Assembly (NCBI RefSeq): GCF_001908205.1 | Contig: NZ_LGHL01000047.1 | Span: 1-39,149 of the forward strand | DNA: 39,149 nucleotides | Reading direction: 5' to 3' | From: Bradyrhizobium sp. NAS80.1 | Lineage (GTDB): Bacteria; Pseudomonadota; Alphaproteobacteria; Rhizobiales; Xanthobacteraceae | Shown here: positions 18,427-25,366 of the stretch, one piece after another | How the letters are laid out: each line of letters starts with the position of its first letter | Numbering within the stretch: the first letter of the stretch is position 1 | The notes under the pieces: generated by a model | What the model saw: only the letters and a program-made list of their open reading frames with translations | The model's database searches: none | Told to the model about the DNA's origin: nothing | Made by a program: the position numbers and the translations under genes

Positions 18427-18945
18427 TCAGTCCTGCTCATTGGGCGGCGGCTCGTTCCACTCGTTCGCCTTCGCGAGCGCCGCTGCCGCCATCTCGCGCC
18501 GAACCTGATCTACGACCGCGTCGATGTTGCGCCGCATCTGAATGTCGCGCGAGCACCGGGCCGCCATACCGGATAGATGGGTCAGGGTTATTCCAGCAAG
18601 CTCATCGATCAACGCATCGACATCGTCCCGGCGCACCAGTTCTCGCCGCTTCTCCATCAGCCGCAGTTGAAACATCTCGGTCTTGACCCTGACGTGATCA
18701 ACGTCGGCCTCGCTGCGTGGCGATTGCCGCCTCTCTCGCCGCAAGTGCCGCAGGTAGGCGACCCGGCTCTGATCAAGCGGGAAGCCGTCACCTTGCCGCC
18801 GGATCACGCCTTCCGCTTCGAGCTTGCATGTAGGCGCAGCTGCAATCGAGGTGCACCGCGAGCGCCGACGCGCTGACGATTGCGGGCCTTCTGGATCGCG
18901 GCCGAGAGGCGACGGGCGGGCGATATCGGTAATGGTTTCGGTCAT
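18427..18945 (-). pseudogene. HTH protein with frame-scrambled N-terminus (Nu1/terminase-small-subunit-like)
   Basis: The 172-codon frame has an AGGAAG ribosome site and a convincing body: KLEAEGVIRRQGDGFPLDQS and a basic helical region with QLRLMEKRRELVRRDDVDAL and IDELAGITLTHLSGMAARCS. A winged-HTH followed by such a helical part resembles phage terminase small subunits and excisionase-like proteins. The first helices expected before KLEAEGV are missing in this frame. They are readable in the -1 frame as VSASALAVHLDCSCAYM (about 18824-18876). So the gene appears to carry two compensating indels, one near 18890 and one near 18825, and the in-frame product has a nonsense HTH. Probably non-functional. 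Confidence 0.55.
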
Positions 18946-18996
18946 CGCGTTGCTTCCTGTCGCGTCGCGGCAGGATAGCTCAATTCCGCTTCCGGC

Positions 18997-19031
18997 GCGT
19001 TAGGGCCGCAAGGTATTTGCGGCCCTAACGC
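18997..19031. terminator. 14-bp perfect hairpin between two minus-strand genes
   Basis: GCGTTAGGGCCGCA (18997-19010) and TGCGGCCCTAACGC (19018-19031) form a perfect 14-bp stem with a 7-base loop. It follows the end of the 61-aa gene on the minus strand and precedes the HTH gene. A T-run follows only on the plus strand (TTTTCC), so rho-independent termination would work better for plus-strand transcripts. It may act as an insulator or transcript-end stabiliser. Confidence 0.5.
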
Positions 19032-19046
19032 TTTTCCGCCAGTCAG

Positions 19047-19232
19047 TTACGCGGGGGCCTGCTGCCCGCCCTCGGCCGGTGGCGGCTCGGCCACGGGCTC
19101 GGCCGGGACCTCGACCGGCTCCGAAGAGACGGCGGTCTTCTGCTCGGGCGTGGCCTCGACCTCCGGGCTGGGCGTCGGCTCTGGGGCTGGCTCCGCGCTC
19201 GGGGTGGTCTGATCGGGCTCGTCTGGTGCCAT
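19047..19232 (-). CDS. Pro/Glu/Ala-rich small protein (61 aa)
   Basis: The protein starts MAPDEPDQTTPSAEPAPEPT and is almost entirely Pro, Glu, Ala, Thr, Ser and Val, so it is acidic and probably unfolded. GGGAGG lies at ideal distance before the ATG, which supports real translation. There is no signal peptide, membrane segment or known motif. The low-complexity sequence means similarity searches will be uninformative. Function unknown. Confidence 0.55.
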   Translation of the reverse strand: MAPDEPDQTTPSAEPAPEPTPSPEVEATPEQKTAVSSEPVEVPAEPVAEPPPAEGGQQAPA

Positions 19233-19512
19233 GGGTATTTACCTCCCTTGGTAGGTGAGCTTTGCTGGACAGTGTTGTGGATTTGGACTTCTCGATTAGT
19301 GACGCGCCGCCCCAACGGGTGGCGCCGGAGTGGTCGCGTGCCCACGGGAGCAGGCAAGTCCTCCACGTGTCAGCTAAAGCACAATGCGACCCTGCCCCGC
19401 ATTATCGTACGTTTAGCCGCGCTGCGATTTTCGGGGCTCAACGTGAATGCGCCTGTCCTGCATCGGCCTTGTGCGACAGTCAGAAGTAGTCGTGGTCCAT
19501 CGCGTACCCTTA

Positions 19513-19537
19513 GGAACGTTGCTTGTGGCCTCTTGTT
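19513..19537 (+). promoter_or_regulatory. Possible EcfG-type general stress promoter
   Basis: GGAAC at 19513-19517 and TGTT at 19534-19537 are separated by 16 bases, close to the GGAAC-N16-CGTT pattern of alphaproteobacterial EcfG/SigT promoters. Only eight bases lie between this and the ATG at 19546, so a transcript would have almost no leader. Pattern match only. Confidence 0.25.
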
Positions 19538-19545
19538 TAGCCAGA

Positions 19546-19758
19546 ATGAAAAGACCCCGAGAATATCTCAAGCGCGCTAAACGGTGCAGAGAGCTAAAAG
19601 ACCAAGCACGAGACTACGCGTCTCGGAACCAGCTTGCGACCCTTGAAAATAGTTACCTTACGTTGGCCGAAAGCTCCCAAGTGCTTCGTCGCTCGGTAAG
19701 GCTGCAAAAGGAATTGGCAAGGCGTCACCGCAGGTTGTCGGGGCATGGCGGACATTGA
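19546..19758 (+). CDS. Small helical protein (70 aa)
   Basis: The product begins MKRPREYLKRAKRCRELKDQ and continues with NQLATLENSYLTLAESSQVL and a basic tail. It looks like the helical small proteins abundant in Bradyrhizobium, whose pattern is a start with [RE]-Y-[LR]-[RK], a Cys in the first helix and an LAE near the end of the second. There is no clear ribosome site. The frame is open upstream to 19447 without a better start. Two helices and no membrane segment are predicted by eye. Function unknown. Confidence 0.5.
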   Translation: MKRPREYLKRAKRCRELKDQARDYASRNQLATLENSYLTLAESSQVLRRSVRLQKELARRHRRLSGHGGH

Positions 19759-19807
19759 GTAGGACCACCGGGTACCCCGCAACTGCAACCAATGATTTTC
19801 TCGCAGC

Positions 19808-19875
19808 AGATATTCTGAATAGGTGCGGTCCCGCGTACCCCGCTTTTCCTACGCGCCCCGAAGGACCCGGAGCCA
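19808..19875 (+). repeat. Short hairpin-type dispersed repeat, copy 3
   Basis: The copy reads AGATATTCTGAATAGGTGCG, then GTCCCGCGTACCCCGCTTTT, CCTACGCGCCCCGAAGGACC. It can fold: GGTCC pairs with GGACC and CGCGTA pairs with TACGCG around CCCCGCTTTTCC. It follows the 70-aa gene and precedes the end of the response-regulator gene, so it lies between two convergent genes. Confidence 0.65.
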
Positions 19876-19915
19876 AGGAGCGGCCGCGAATGCTCCGAGC
19901 CATTGGCCGTGCGCC

Positions 19916-20314
19916 TCACACCGCGAGCAGAGGATGAAGCTGTGAACGACACAACTCGGCAACGTCAGCCGTGACTTCCTCAAGATCGTAAGGCTTCTCC
20001 CATCGCCGCACATGCTGGAAGCGGTCGGGGATGTTCTCGGCAGCGTAGCCAGTCGTGAAAATGAACGGCTTTCCGATACGCATGAGTTCGTCCGCGACCG
20101 GATAGGACGAGCATCCGCGTAGATTGATATCGACCACGGCGACATCGAAATCATCGTGCTCGACAGACATCGCGTCGGCGAGTTCAGTGACCGGCCCGAT
20201 CACATGAGCGCCGCGCGCCCGCAGAGCGTTCGCCAAGTCGTCTCCGATAAGGTACTCATCCTCGACGATTAGAACTCGGCAGTCCTTCAAAAAAGGCTCG
20301 TTTTGGTGGGCCAT
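19916..20314 (-). CDS. Stand-alone response regulator receiver protein
   Basis: The 132-aa protein is a single CheY-like receiver domain. The acidic pair is in VLIVEDEYLIG (Glu18, Asp19), the phospho-acceptor Asp62 is in VAVVDINLRG, the conserved Thr is in TTGYAAEN and Lys107 is in WEKPYDLEE. There is no output domain, so it acts through a partner or as a phosphate sink. The start at 20314 was chosen because the receiver fold then begins about 12 residues in, as usual, and a GAGGTGGA ribosome site is nearby. The frame is open to 20422. No kinase is adjacent; the histidine kinase at 30422 is 10 kb away. The family assignment is secure. Confidence 0.85.
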   Translation of the reverse strand: MAHQNEPFLKDCRVLIVEDEYLIGDDLANALRARGAHVIGPVTELADAMSVEHDDFDVAVVDINLRGCSSYPVADELMRIGKPFIFTTGYAAENIPDRFQHVRRWEKPYDLEEVTADVAELCRSQLHPLLAV

Positions 20315-20507
20315 CTGTTCCACCTCGCGTCGCTCTGCCTTGTTGGGACAAACGCCGATCCACGAAAGCGTTCCTGAACTCGGTTCCTTGTTCCTAGCTA
20401 ACTTCCTGCGGAAGCGGTACAATTGTGCATCACCGGCTGAGGCTTTGCCCGTAGGCGTCGGTGGCTGAGAGACCGATTGCGCTCCCGCCTATGGCGAGGG
20501 GGGCAAG

Positions 20508-20726
20508 ATGGATCGGTCCCGCCAACTTCAACATCTAGAACAAGCTGAGCGCCACCTGTTGCTTGGCGAGCAGAACGTTAGCGACCAAGAACAGCGTATC
20601 GAAGACCTTGAACATCATGGGCATGACACAACTTTGGCCCGCGCTCTCTTGGAAACATTCCTCTGCACGCAAACGCAATTCGTTGCGCACCGCGATCAAA
20701 TCCTTCGAGAACCAGACCACGCTTGA
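20508..20726 (+). CDS. Small coiled-coil-like protein (72 aa)
   Basis: The protein begins MDRSRQLQHLEQAERHLLLG and continues with EQNVSDQEQRIEDLEHHGHD and a second helix ending HRDQIL. The heptad-like spacing of Leu/Ile residues suggests a helical hairpin or short coiled coil. An AGGGGGG run lies just before the ATG. I have the impression of many Bradyrhizobium relatives with the same HDT and AHRxxIL landmarks. Function unknown. Confidence 0.6.
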   Translation: MDRSRQLQHLEQAERHLLLGEQNVSDQEQRIEDLEHHGHDTTLARALLETFLCTQTQFVAHRDQILREPDHA

Positions 20727-20799
20727 GTCGGCGTTTCGCTTGCTCGGTGTCCAAGGGTAACTTTTTCTGCAGCCTTCGTTGCGTTGGAAGGGTATCACC

Positions 20800-21084
20800 A
20801 TGAGGAAGGTGTTATTATTGGCTCTCGGTGTCGTCGTGACTTTGGTCGTTTCAGCAGCCTCGTCCGCTTATGCTGGTCCGCGCTATGATTACGGCCCCGG
20901 CGGCAATCCGTATCCGCGCACTTATCCCGGCCCCGGCGGCTATCCGTACTGGTCGGGCTATGTCGATGCCCCGGTTGGAGAGCCGATCCCGCCCTGCCAC
21001 TGGATAACCCAGCGCTTCTGGGGCGGGTATGGCTGGCGCGCGCGCCGCGTGCGCATCTGCGGTGGTACCACGGGCGGGTTTTGA
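20800..21084 (+). CDS. Small exported Gly/Pro/Tyr-rich protein
   Basis: The 94-aa product starts with a Sec-type signal peptide: MRKVLLLALGVVVTLVVSAA, with likely cleavage after SSAYA near residue 27. The mature part has GPGG-YP repeats (GPGGNPYPRTYPGPGGYPYW) and two Cys residues (in IPPCHW and RICGG), which could form a disulfide in the periplasm. GAAGG precedes the ATG at 20800; the seven upstream in-frame codons are excluded because the signal peptide begins here. The role is unknown; a cell-surface or envelope protein is plausible. Confidence 0.7.
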   Translation: MRKVLLLALGVVVTLVVSAASSAYAGPRYDYGPGGNPYPRTYPGPGGYPYWSGYVDAPVGEPIPPCHWITQRFWGGYGWRARRVRICGGTTGGF

Positions 21085-21630
21085 CATCGTCGGAAGTGTT
21101 GTCAAAGTTCGCGCCTTTCCTCCTCGATCCGTTGCCGCAACAGCTCAGCGCGCCCTTAAGCTCGAACTCCATTCCGCCCCTCCCGAAGTCAGCGCCGCCA
21201 GCGTAGACTTGTTCGCCGCTGGGGCACGGGTTGTTTCCCGGTATGCACAGTCCCGGTAGGACGGAGCGGCAAGACGGGCAGGCGTCAGCGTCGGGCCGCA
21301 GGAAGGCCGTACAGCGCGGCGGGAGCGCGGGGCTACAGGGAGCACCGGACGACCGGGCCGCAGCGGCGGCGGCAGGCCGCAGCGCTCGGACCCCAAAGCG
21401 GATGAAGCTTGCGGAGAGTTAATCTGCCTTACCAGAAAGATATTTGCAGCGGCGCGCGTTCTGCGGTTGACCGTGGTGTTTCCTCGGAAGCGTGGCCTCC
21501 TCGCCGATCGAAGAGGTCTTTAGTTGAGGAAACACTCGGCTCGGAGCCCCCCAGTTCCTCTGGGCCGTTTTCCTTATCCGGATGCGTCTACGTCGCGATC
21601 GAGAGCGGCGACAGTTTTGTATGGAACCTC
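21085..21630. other. 546-bp region without a supported gene
   Basis: The left part is unassigned. 21293-21376 is a GC-rich repeat: GGGCCGCAGGAAGGCCG and the following ~60 bp recur, with changes, at 22123-22185. The rest leads up to the SnoaL-like gene. Open frames here are GC-driven and lack ribosome sites. The frame of the SnoaL-like gene is open from 21409 but its fold begins only after 21631. Confidence 0.4.
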
Positions 21631-22005
21631 ATGTCGATTTCACGGGACGAATTCGATCCTCTTGCCGCCATCGTGGACTGGCTCGATGCCTGCCGACGGG
21701 GAGACCTAAACGCTCTGCTCGATCTATATGACGAGCGCGCGGTCATGGAATGCGGCTGCGAGGGTGTGACCTTGACGGGGCGAAATTCGATCGCGGCCTA
21801 TTGGGCACCGAAGCTCGAAAGCAAGCGCGTGACTGCCTTTAACCTTGACGCTGTGGTCCTGACCGGCCACGGGGTTCAGATCGATTACCAGAGCTATGAA
21901 GGCAAGCCGGTCCGCTTTTACTTTCGCTTCGGTAGCTCCAACGAGATCATCTACACGAGTTGCGGCCCATTGAACGGTCGCGCTGCTAAAATCTCACCCA
22001 ACTAA
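21631..22005 (+). CDS. SnoaL-like / nuclear transport factor 2-fold protein
   Basis: The 124-aa protein has the typical opening of SnoaL/NTF2-like proteins: a helix VDWLDACRRGDLNALLDLYD, then ERAVMECGCEG and LTGRNSIAAYWAPKLESKR, followed by strands with VQIDYQSYEGKPVRFYFRF. Such single-domain cups serve as isomerases, hydrolases or ligand-binding proteins. Catalytic residues cannot be assigned. The start at 21631 gives family-like length; the open frame extends 74 codons upstream but reads as unstructured sequence. A hairpin follows 14 bases after the stop. Confidence 0.7.
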   Translation: MSISRDEFDPLAAIVDWLDACRRGDLNALLDLYDERAVMECGCEGVTLTGRNSIAAYWAPKLESKRVTAFNLDAVVLTGHGVQIDYQSYEGKPVRFYFRFGSSNEIIYTSCGPLNGRAAKISPN

Positions 22006-22019
22006 AGAAGCTCGACCGG

Positions 22020-22039
22020 ACCGGCCTTTGAAGGCCGGT
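22020..22039 (+). terminator. Perfect hairpin after the SnoaL-like gene
   Basis: ACCGGCCTT and AAGGCCGGT form a 9-bp perfect stem with a two-base loop starting 14 bases after the stop codon. There is no T-run after it (GAAACGGG follows), so it may be a weak terminator or an mRNA-end stabiliser. Confidence 0.4.
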
Positions 22040-22915
22040 GAAACGGGCTGTTTGGCTGGCCCGGTCTGACATCACGGCCCGGGCCTTACAGGGTCGCCGG
22101 ACCGGCTACAGCGGTAGCGGCGAGGGCCGCAGGAAGGCCGCACAAGCGGCGGGCTAGAGGGACAGCGGACCGGCCAGCAGCGGCGCATACTGTGACATAG
22201 GGCCTAATAGGGCCCGGCGGGTTTCCGCCCGGCCATCCATTTCCCGCCAAAGATCGAAAAATGCCTTTATTTTCAAGGACTTTCGACGTTTGCAACGGGG
22301 CGAAAAGAGCGCTTGCGGAAAGGACCACACGGTTTTGCCGTACGCGCGTTCACTTGTTCGCCGCATTATTTCCCGGCCTTGTCGACGTTGCCGGGAAGAT
22401 GCTGGCGAGACGAACTGTCAGCGCCGCTCATCCGCACACGGTTCGGGCTCGGAGGGATTACCCGCCCTGCCCGCACCATCTCGTGCCGACGCTGCCGCGT
22501 CCACCGCTCGCGAAACGTGACGACACAAGACCGCCCCTCAAGGTCAAGCCGGGATGGGCGACAGATACGACAAATCCGAATTTCGGTAGGGTGGAATATT
22601 TTCACCCGCGCGGCTTGACACCGACGCTTGTCGAAAAGTTCCCGGCGTTTTGCCCGACGGGCAGCCCTCCAGCGCCGAGATACCAGGCAAACATCTGTTT
22701 ACATCCAGCAACATTCCGCCTGCCTAAGCGCCACGATCACCGTGGGACGGCGCATGACGGATCGCTGCCGCTGCTCGACAACAAGCCAAAAGGCCTGCGC
22801 GTCCGCTTGCAGCTTTCGAGCGCTACCTGCGACAATTCGGGCACGCCTCGGACATAAAGGCGCGGCATTCCTCGGGCTTGTCGTCCGCCCCGCCTCTGCT
22901 TCCCCCGGAGTTCTC
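22040..22915. other. Repeat-rich non-coding region before the MFS gene
   Basis: 22049-22080 has GGCCCGG / CGGCCCGGGCC inverted blocks. 22123-22185 repeats 21293-21376. 22222-22245 has a GGCGGGTTTCCGCC hairpin. 22319-22718 is copy B of the ~400-bp element. 22719-22915 shows no gene or clear promoter; the MFS frame is open back to 22628 but that part reads as repeat sequence. Confidence 0.5.
22319..22718 (+). repeat. ~400-bp dispersed element, copy B
   Basis: This is the second copy of the element at 15048-15456, in the same orientation and about 7.27 kb away. Both ends are sharp: similarity starts at AAAGGACCACACGGTTTTGC and stops after CATCCAGCAACATTCCG. Internal differences are substitutions and short indels, so the copies are not a recent duplication. 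Confidence 0.85.
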
Positions 22916-24076
22916 ATGCTTTCTGCCGACCGGCCGGCGACACGCCTTGCGACGCGGTTAGCCTTCCTCGTCGCGGGCTTCGGCATCGCGTGCTGGGCGC
23001 CGCTGGTGCCGTTCGCGAAGGCGCGGCTCGCTGTCGACGACGGCGTGCTTGGACTGCTCCTGCTCAGCCTCGGCATCGGCTCGGTCGTCGCGATGCTTCT
23101 GACCGGTGTCATGAGCGCTCGCTACGGCAGCAAGCCGATCATCATCGCCGGCGGGCTTGGTCTTGCGCTGGTCCTGCCTTTGCTGGCGATCGCGAGTTCG
23201 CCCGGGACGCTGGCGCTGGCGCTCTTCGCCTTCGGCGCCGCGCTCGGCTCCATCGACGTCGCCATGAACATCCATGCGGTCGAGGTGGAGCGCGCCGCAG
23301 GACGTCCGCTGATGTCTGGCTTCCACGCGCTGTTCAGCATCGGCGGCTTTGCCGGATCCGCGCTGATGACCGCGCTGCTCTCGCTGCAATTCGGCGCGCT
23401 CGCCTGTACGCTGATCTGCTCGGTCCTGATGCTGATCGCGATGCTGGTGACCTGGCCGCGCCTGCTCCGTTCGGCGCAGGTGCAGGAGGGACCGCTCTTC
23501 GTGCTGCCGCATGGCTCCGTTCTCCTGCTGGCGCTGCTTGGCGCCATCACCTTCCTCGTCGAAGGCGCAATGCTGGATTGGGGCGCATTGCTCGTCATCG
23601 GCGCGGGCCTCGTCTCCGAGGCGCAAGGCGGGACCGGCTATATCGTGTTCTCGATCGCGATGACCGCCGGGCGGCTCGGCGGCGACGCTGTCGTTGCACG
23701 CATCGGGGATCGCACGACATTGTTCTGGGGCAGCCTGCTTGCAATCGCAGGCTTCGTGGTCCTGCTCACCGCTCCCGTTGCAGCGATCGCCATGGTCGGA
23801 TTCCTGCTCATCGGCCTCGGCGCATCGAACCTCGTGCCGGTGCTGTTCCGCGGGGCGGCCAGGCAGACCGCGATGCCCACGGGGCTCGCGGTCGCGGCGA
23901 TCACGACCGCCGGCTACGCCGGCATCCTCATCGGTCCCGCCGGTGTCGGCTTCGTCGCCCGTATTGGCGGATTGCCAACGGCGTTCTGGCTCCTTGCCGC
24001 ACTGATGGGCCTCGTCACGCTTTTCGCGCGCAGCGTCACGGCAGAGCAGCGCCAGACATCGCGCGTCGAGGCCTGA
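22916..24076 (+). CDS. MFS transporter
   Basis: The 386-aa protein is a major facilitator superfamily permease with about 12 hydrophobic segments. The N-terminal half shows FLVAGFGIACWAPLVPFAKA followed by the loop-2/3 signature TGVMSARYGSKPIII. A helix-4/5 segment has GSIDVAMNIHAVEVERAAGR, which is typical of the YbjJ-like MFS group. The C-terminal half has the equivalent AGRLGGDAVVARIGDR. The ATG at 22916 follows CCGGAG; upstream in-frame sequence belongs to the repeat. The substrate is unknown. It converges with the binding-protein gene, whose stop is 6 bp away on the other strand. Confidence 0.85.
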   Translation: MLSADRPATRLATRLAFLVAGFGIACWAPLVPFAKARLAVDDGVLGLLLLSLGIGSVVAMLLTGVMSARYGSKPIIIAGGLGLALVLPLLAIASSPGTLALALFAFGAALGSIDVAMNIHAVEVERAAGRPLMSGFHALFSIGGFAGSALMTALLSLQFGALACTLICSVLMLIAMLVTWPRLLRSAQVQEGPLFVLPHGSVLLLALLGAITFLVEGAMLDWGALLVIGAGLVSEAQGGTGYIVFSIAMTAGRLGGDAVVARIGDRTTLFWGSLLAIAGFVVLLTAPVAAIAMVGFLLIGLGASNLVPVLFRGAARQTAMPTGLAVAAITTAGYAGILIGPAGVGFVARIGGLPTAFWLLAALMGLVTLFARSVTAEQRQTSRVEA

Positions 24077-24082
24077 GCGGCC

Positions 24083-25072
24083 TCACAAATTGCTCAGCCC
24101 GATCGATTTGATCACAGGCGCCAGGCTTGCCGATGTCGCCTCGACAATGCGCTGGAATTTCTCCGGGCTTGAATCACTGTCCGGCTCCATGCCCTGCGAG
24201 CGGTAGCTTGCCTGAAGCGCTTCATCGGCCATGGCCAGCCGCGTCGCCTGCGCGATCCGATCGATGATCGCATCATCGGTATGCCCAGGTGCGAACAGAC
24301 CGAACCAGCCCTCATATTTGAGGTCCGGCATGCCGGACTCGACGGCCGTCGGGATGTCCGGGGCGCCGCTCAGCCGTCGTTCGGTGGTGACCGCCAGCAG
24401 CCTGATCTTCCTGGCCTGACTCAGCTGCTGCAGTTGAGCGGACATGACGGCAATGACGAGCGGTATCTGGCCGCTGACGAGGTCGTTGCTCGCCTGCGCG
24501 ATGCCCCGGTACGGCACGTGGACGATATCCAGCGCGCCGGCCTGTTGCTTGAAGGATTCGCCGACCAGATGATTTCCGGTGGCGATGCCCGGCGTCCCAT
24601 AGGACAGCTTTCCCGGATTGGCCTTCGCGAAGGCGATCAGCTCGCGCAGGTTTGCGGCAGGCACCGACGGATGAATGGCGAAAACCAGCGCGCTGTTGAT
24701 CAGGCGGTAGATGGCGCGGAAATCGCCAACGGAATAGCCGGGATTTGACGAGGTCAACGGAATGATGACCTGCGTGCTGCCGTTTCCGAGCAGCAGCGAA
24801 TAGCCGTCGGGCTCCTCGCGCGCGACCGCCGCAGTCCCGATCGCGCCACCAGCACCGCCGATATGCTCGACGAAAGTCGGCCCGAGCAGCGACGACATCC
24901 TGTCGACCCAGGGGCGGCCAATCTGGTCGCCCGCCCCGCCGGCACCGTACGGAATCACCAGTCGAATGGGACGAGACGGATAATCGGCAGATTGTCCGCT
25001 GCGCGGAATTGCTGCCAGCGCCGCTGTGCCTGATAACGCATGGACGAACTGTCGCCGCGAGAAGGAAGGCAT
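24083..25072 (-). CDS. TctC/Bug-family periplasmic solute-binding protein
   Basis: This 329-aa protein belongs to the extracytoplasmic binding proteins of tripartite tricarboxylate transporters. It begins with a twin-arginine-like or Sec signal, PSFSRRQFVHALSGTAALAA, then YPSRPIRLVIPYGAGGAGDQ, the conserved opening of the family. GLLLGNGST-like, NPGKLSYGTPG and VPYRGIAQASNDL segments follow, lining the carboxylate pocket. The start at 25072 puts the signal at the N-terminus; ATGs at 25099 and 25129 are possible. No tctA/tctB membrane genes are next to it, so it is an orphan, which is common in this family. The ligand is probably a carboxylate. Confidence 0.88.
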   Translation of the reverse strand: MPSFSRRQFVHALSGTAALAAIPRSGQSADYPSRPIRLVIPYGAGGAGDQIGRPWVDRMSSLLGPTFVEHIGGAGGAIGTAAVAREEPDGYSLLLGNGSTQVIIPLTSSNPGYSVGDFRAIYRLINSALVFAIHPSVPAANLRELIAFAKANPGKLSYGTPGIATGNHLVGESFKQQAGALDIVHVPYRGIAQASNDLVSGQIPLVIAVMSAQLQQLSQARKIRLLAVTTERRLSGAPDIPTAVESGMPDLKYEGWFGLFAPGHTDDAIIDRIAQATRLAMADEALQASYRSQGMEPDSDSSPEKFQRIVEATSASLAPVIKSIGLSNL

Positions 25073-25366
25073 GTTCGAATTCCGGAAGTCGGTAGTCATC
25101 GAGGCGGGACCGGCTCCCGAACCATGCAATCGCAGTAATCCACCACTGCCGTCAATGGTCCATCCGGGCGAGCCGCCGGCGACATTGCCCCGTCATGCCG
25201 ACCTAACTCATTATTTTTCAATCATAATTTCGGTGGATCGACCGACCCAAGCCGCCTGCGCAGGGCTGTCAGCCATGCCCAATGCTTTCGGCCAGTTTAC
25301 TGGACGCCTCGTTCTGATAGACCAGAACGAAATACCTTTTGACTCCCGTCGCGGGGGCAATGGCGC
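25073..25366. other. Divergent region, binding protein / winged-helix ATPase regulator 1
   Basis: The most AT-rich part is 25205-25235, with one CTAAC at 25203-25207 and, 20 bp on, CATAA. This could be a degenerate version of the phased CTAAC arrays seen downstream, but on its own it is not convincing. 25275-25330 holds a conserved overlapping reading frame reported separately. Confidence 0.4.
25275..25366 (+). other. Conserved upstream reading frame overlapping regulator 1
   Basis: An ATG at 25275 opens a frame reading MPNAFGQFTGRLVLIDQNEI. The equivalent place before regulator 2 reads DTFGQFTDDLILVDQSADG, in the same phase relative to its regulator. Differences in the first 14 codons after the shared Phe are mostly synonymous (GGC/GGT, GAC/GAT) or conservative (GTT/ATT, ATA/GTA). 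The frame runs on into the regulator gene. It may encode a leader peptide or an alternative N-terminus. Confidence 0.4.

Noticed and set aside
20352..20375. EcfG-type promoter before the response-regulator gene (GGAAC and CGTT on the minus strand)
   Set aside because: Spacing is 15 bases, one short of the usual pattern, and several other GGAAC words occur nearby.
20455..20505. GGTGGCTGAGAGACC resembles the D-arm of a tRNA-Ser and might be an integration scar
   Set aside because: No anticodon arm, T-arm or acceptor stem can be built around it; the match is too short.
23122..23626. Long minus-strand frames opposite the MFS gene
   Set aside because: Low-complexity Arg/Glu/Gln or Ser/Ala sequences typical of GC-rich shadow frames.
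25203..25227. CTAAC with CATAA 20 bp later upstream of regulator 1, possible sixth operator array
   Set aside because: Only one exact unit; the middle unit is ATTTT, and an AT-rich promoter would give this by chance.
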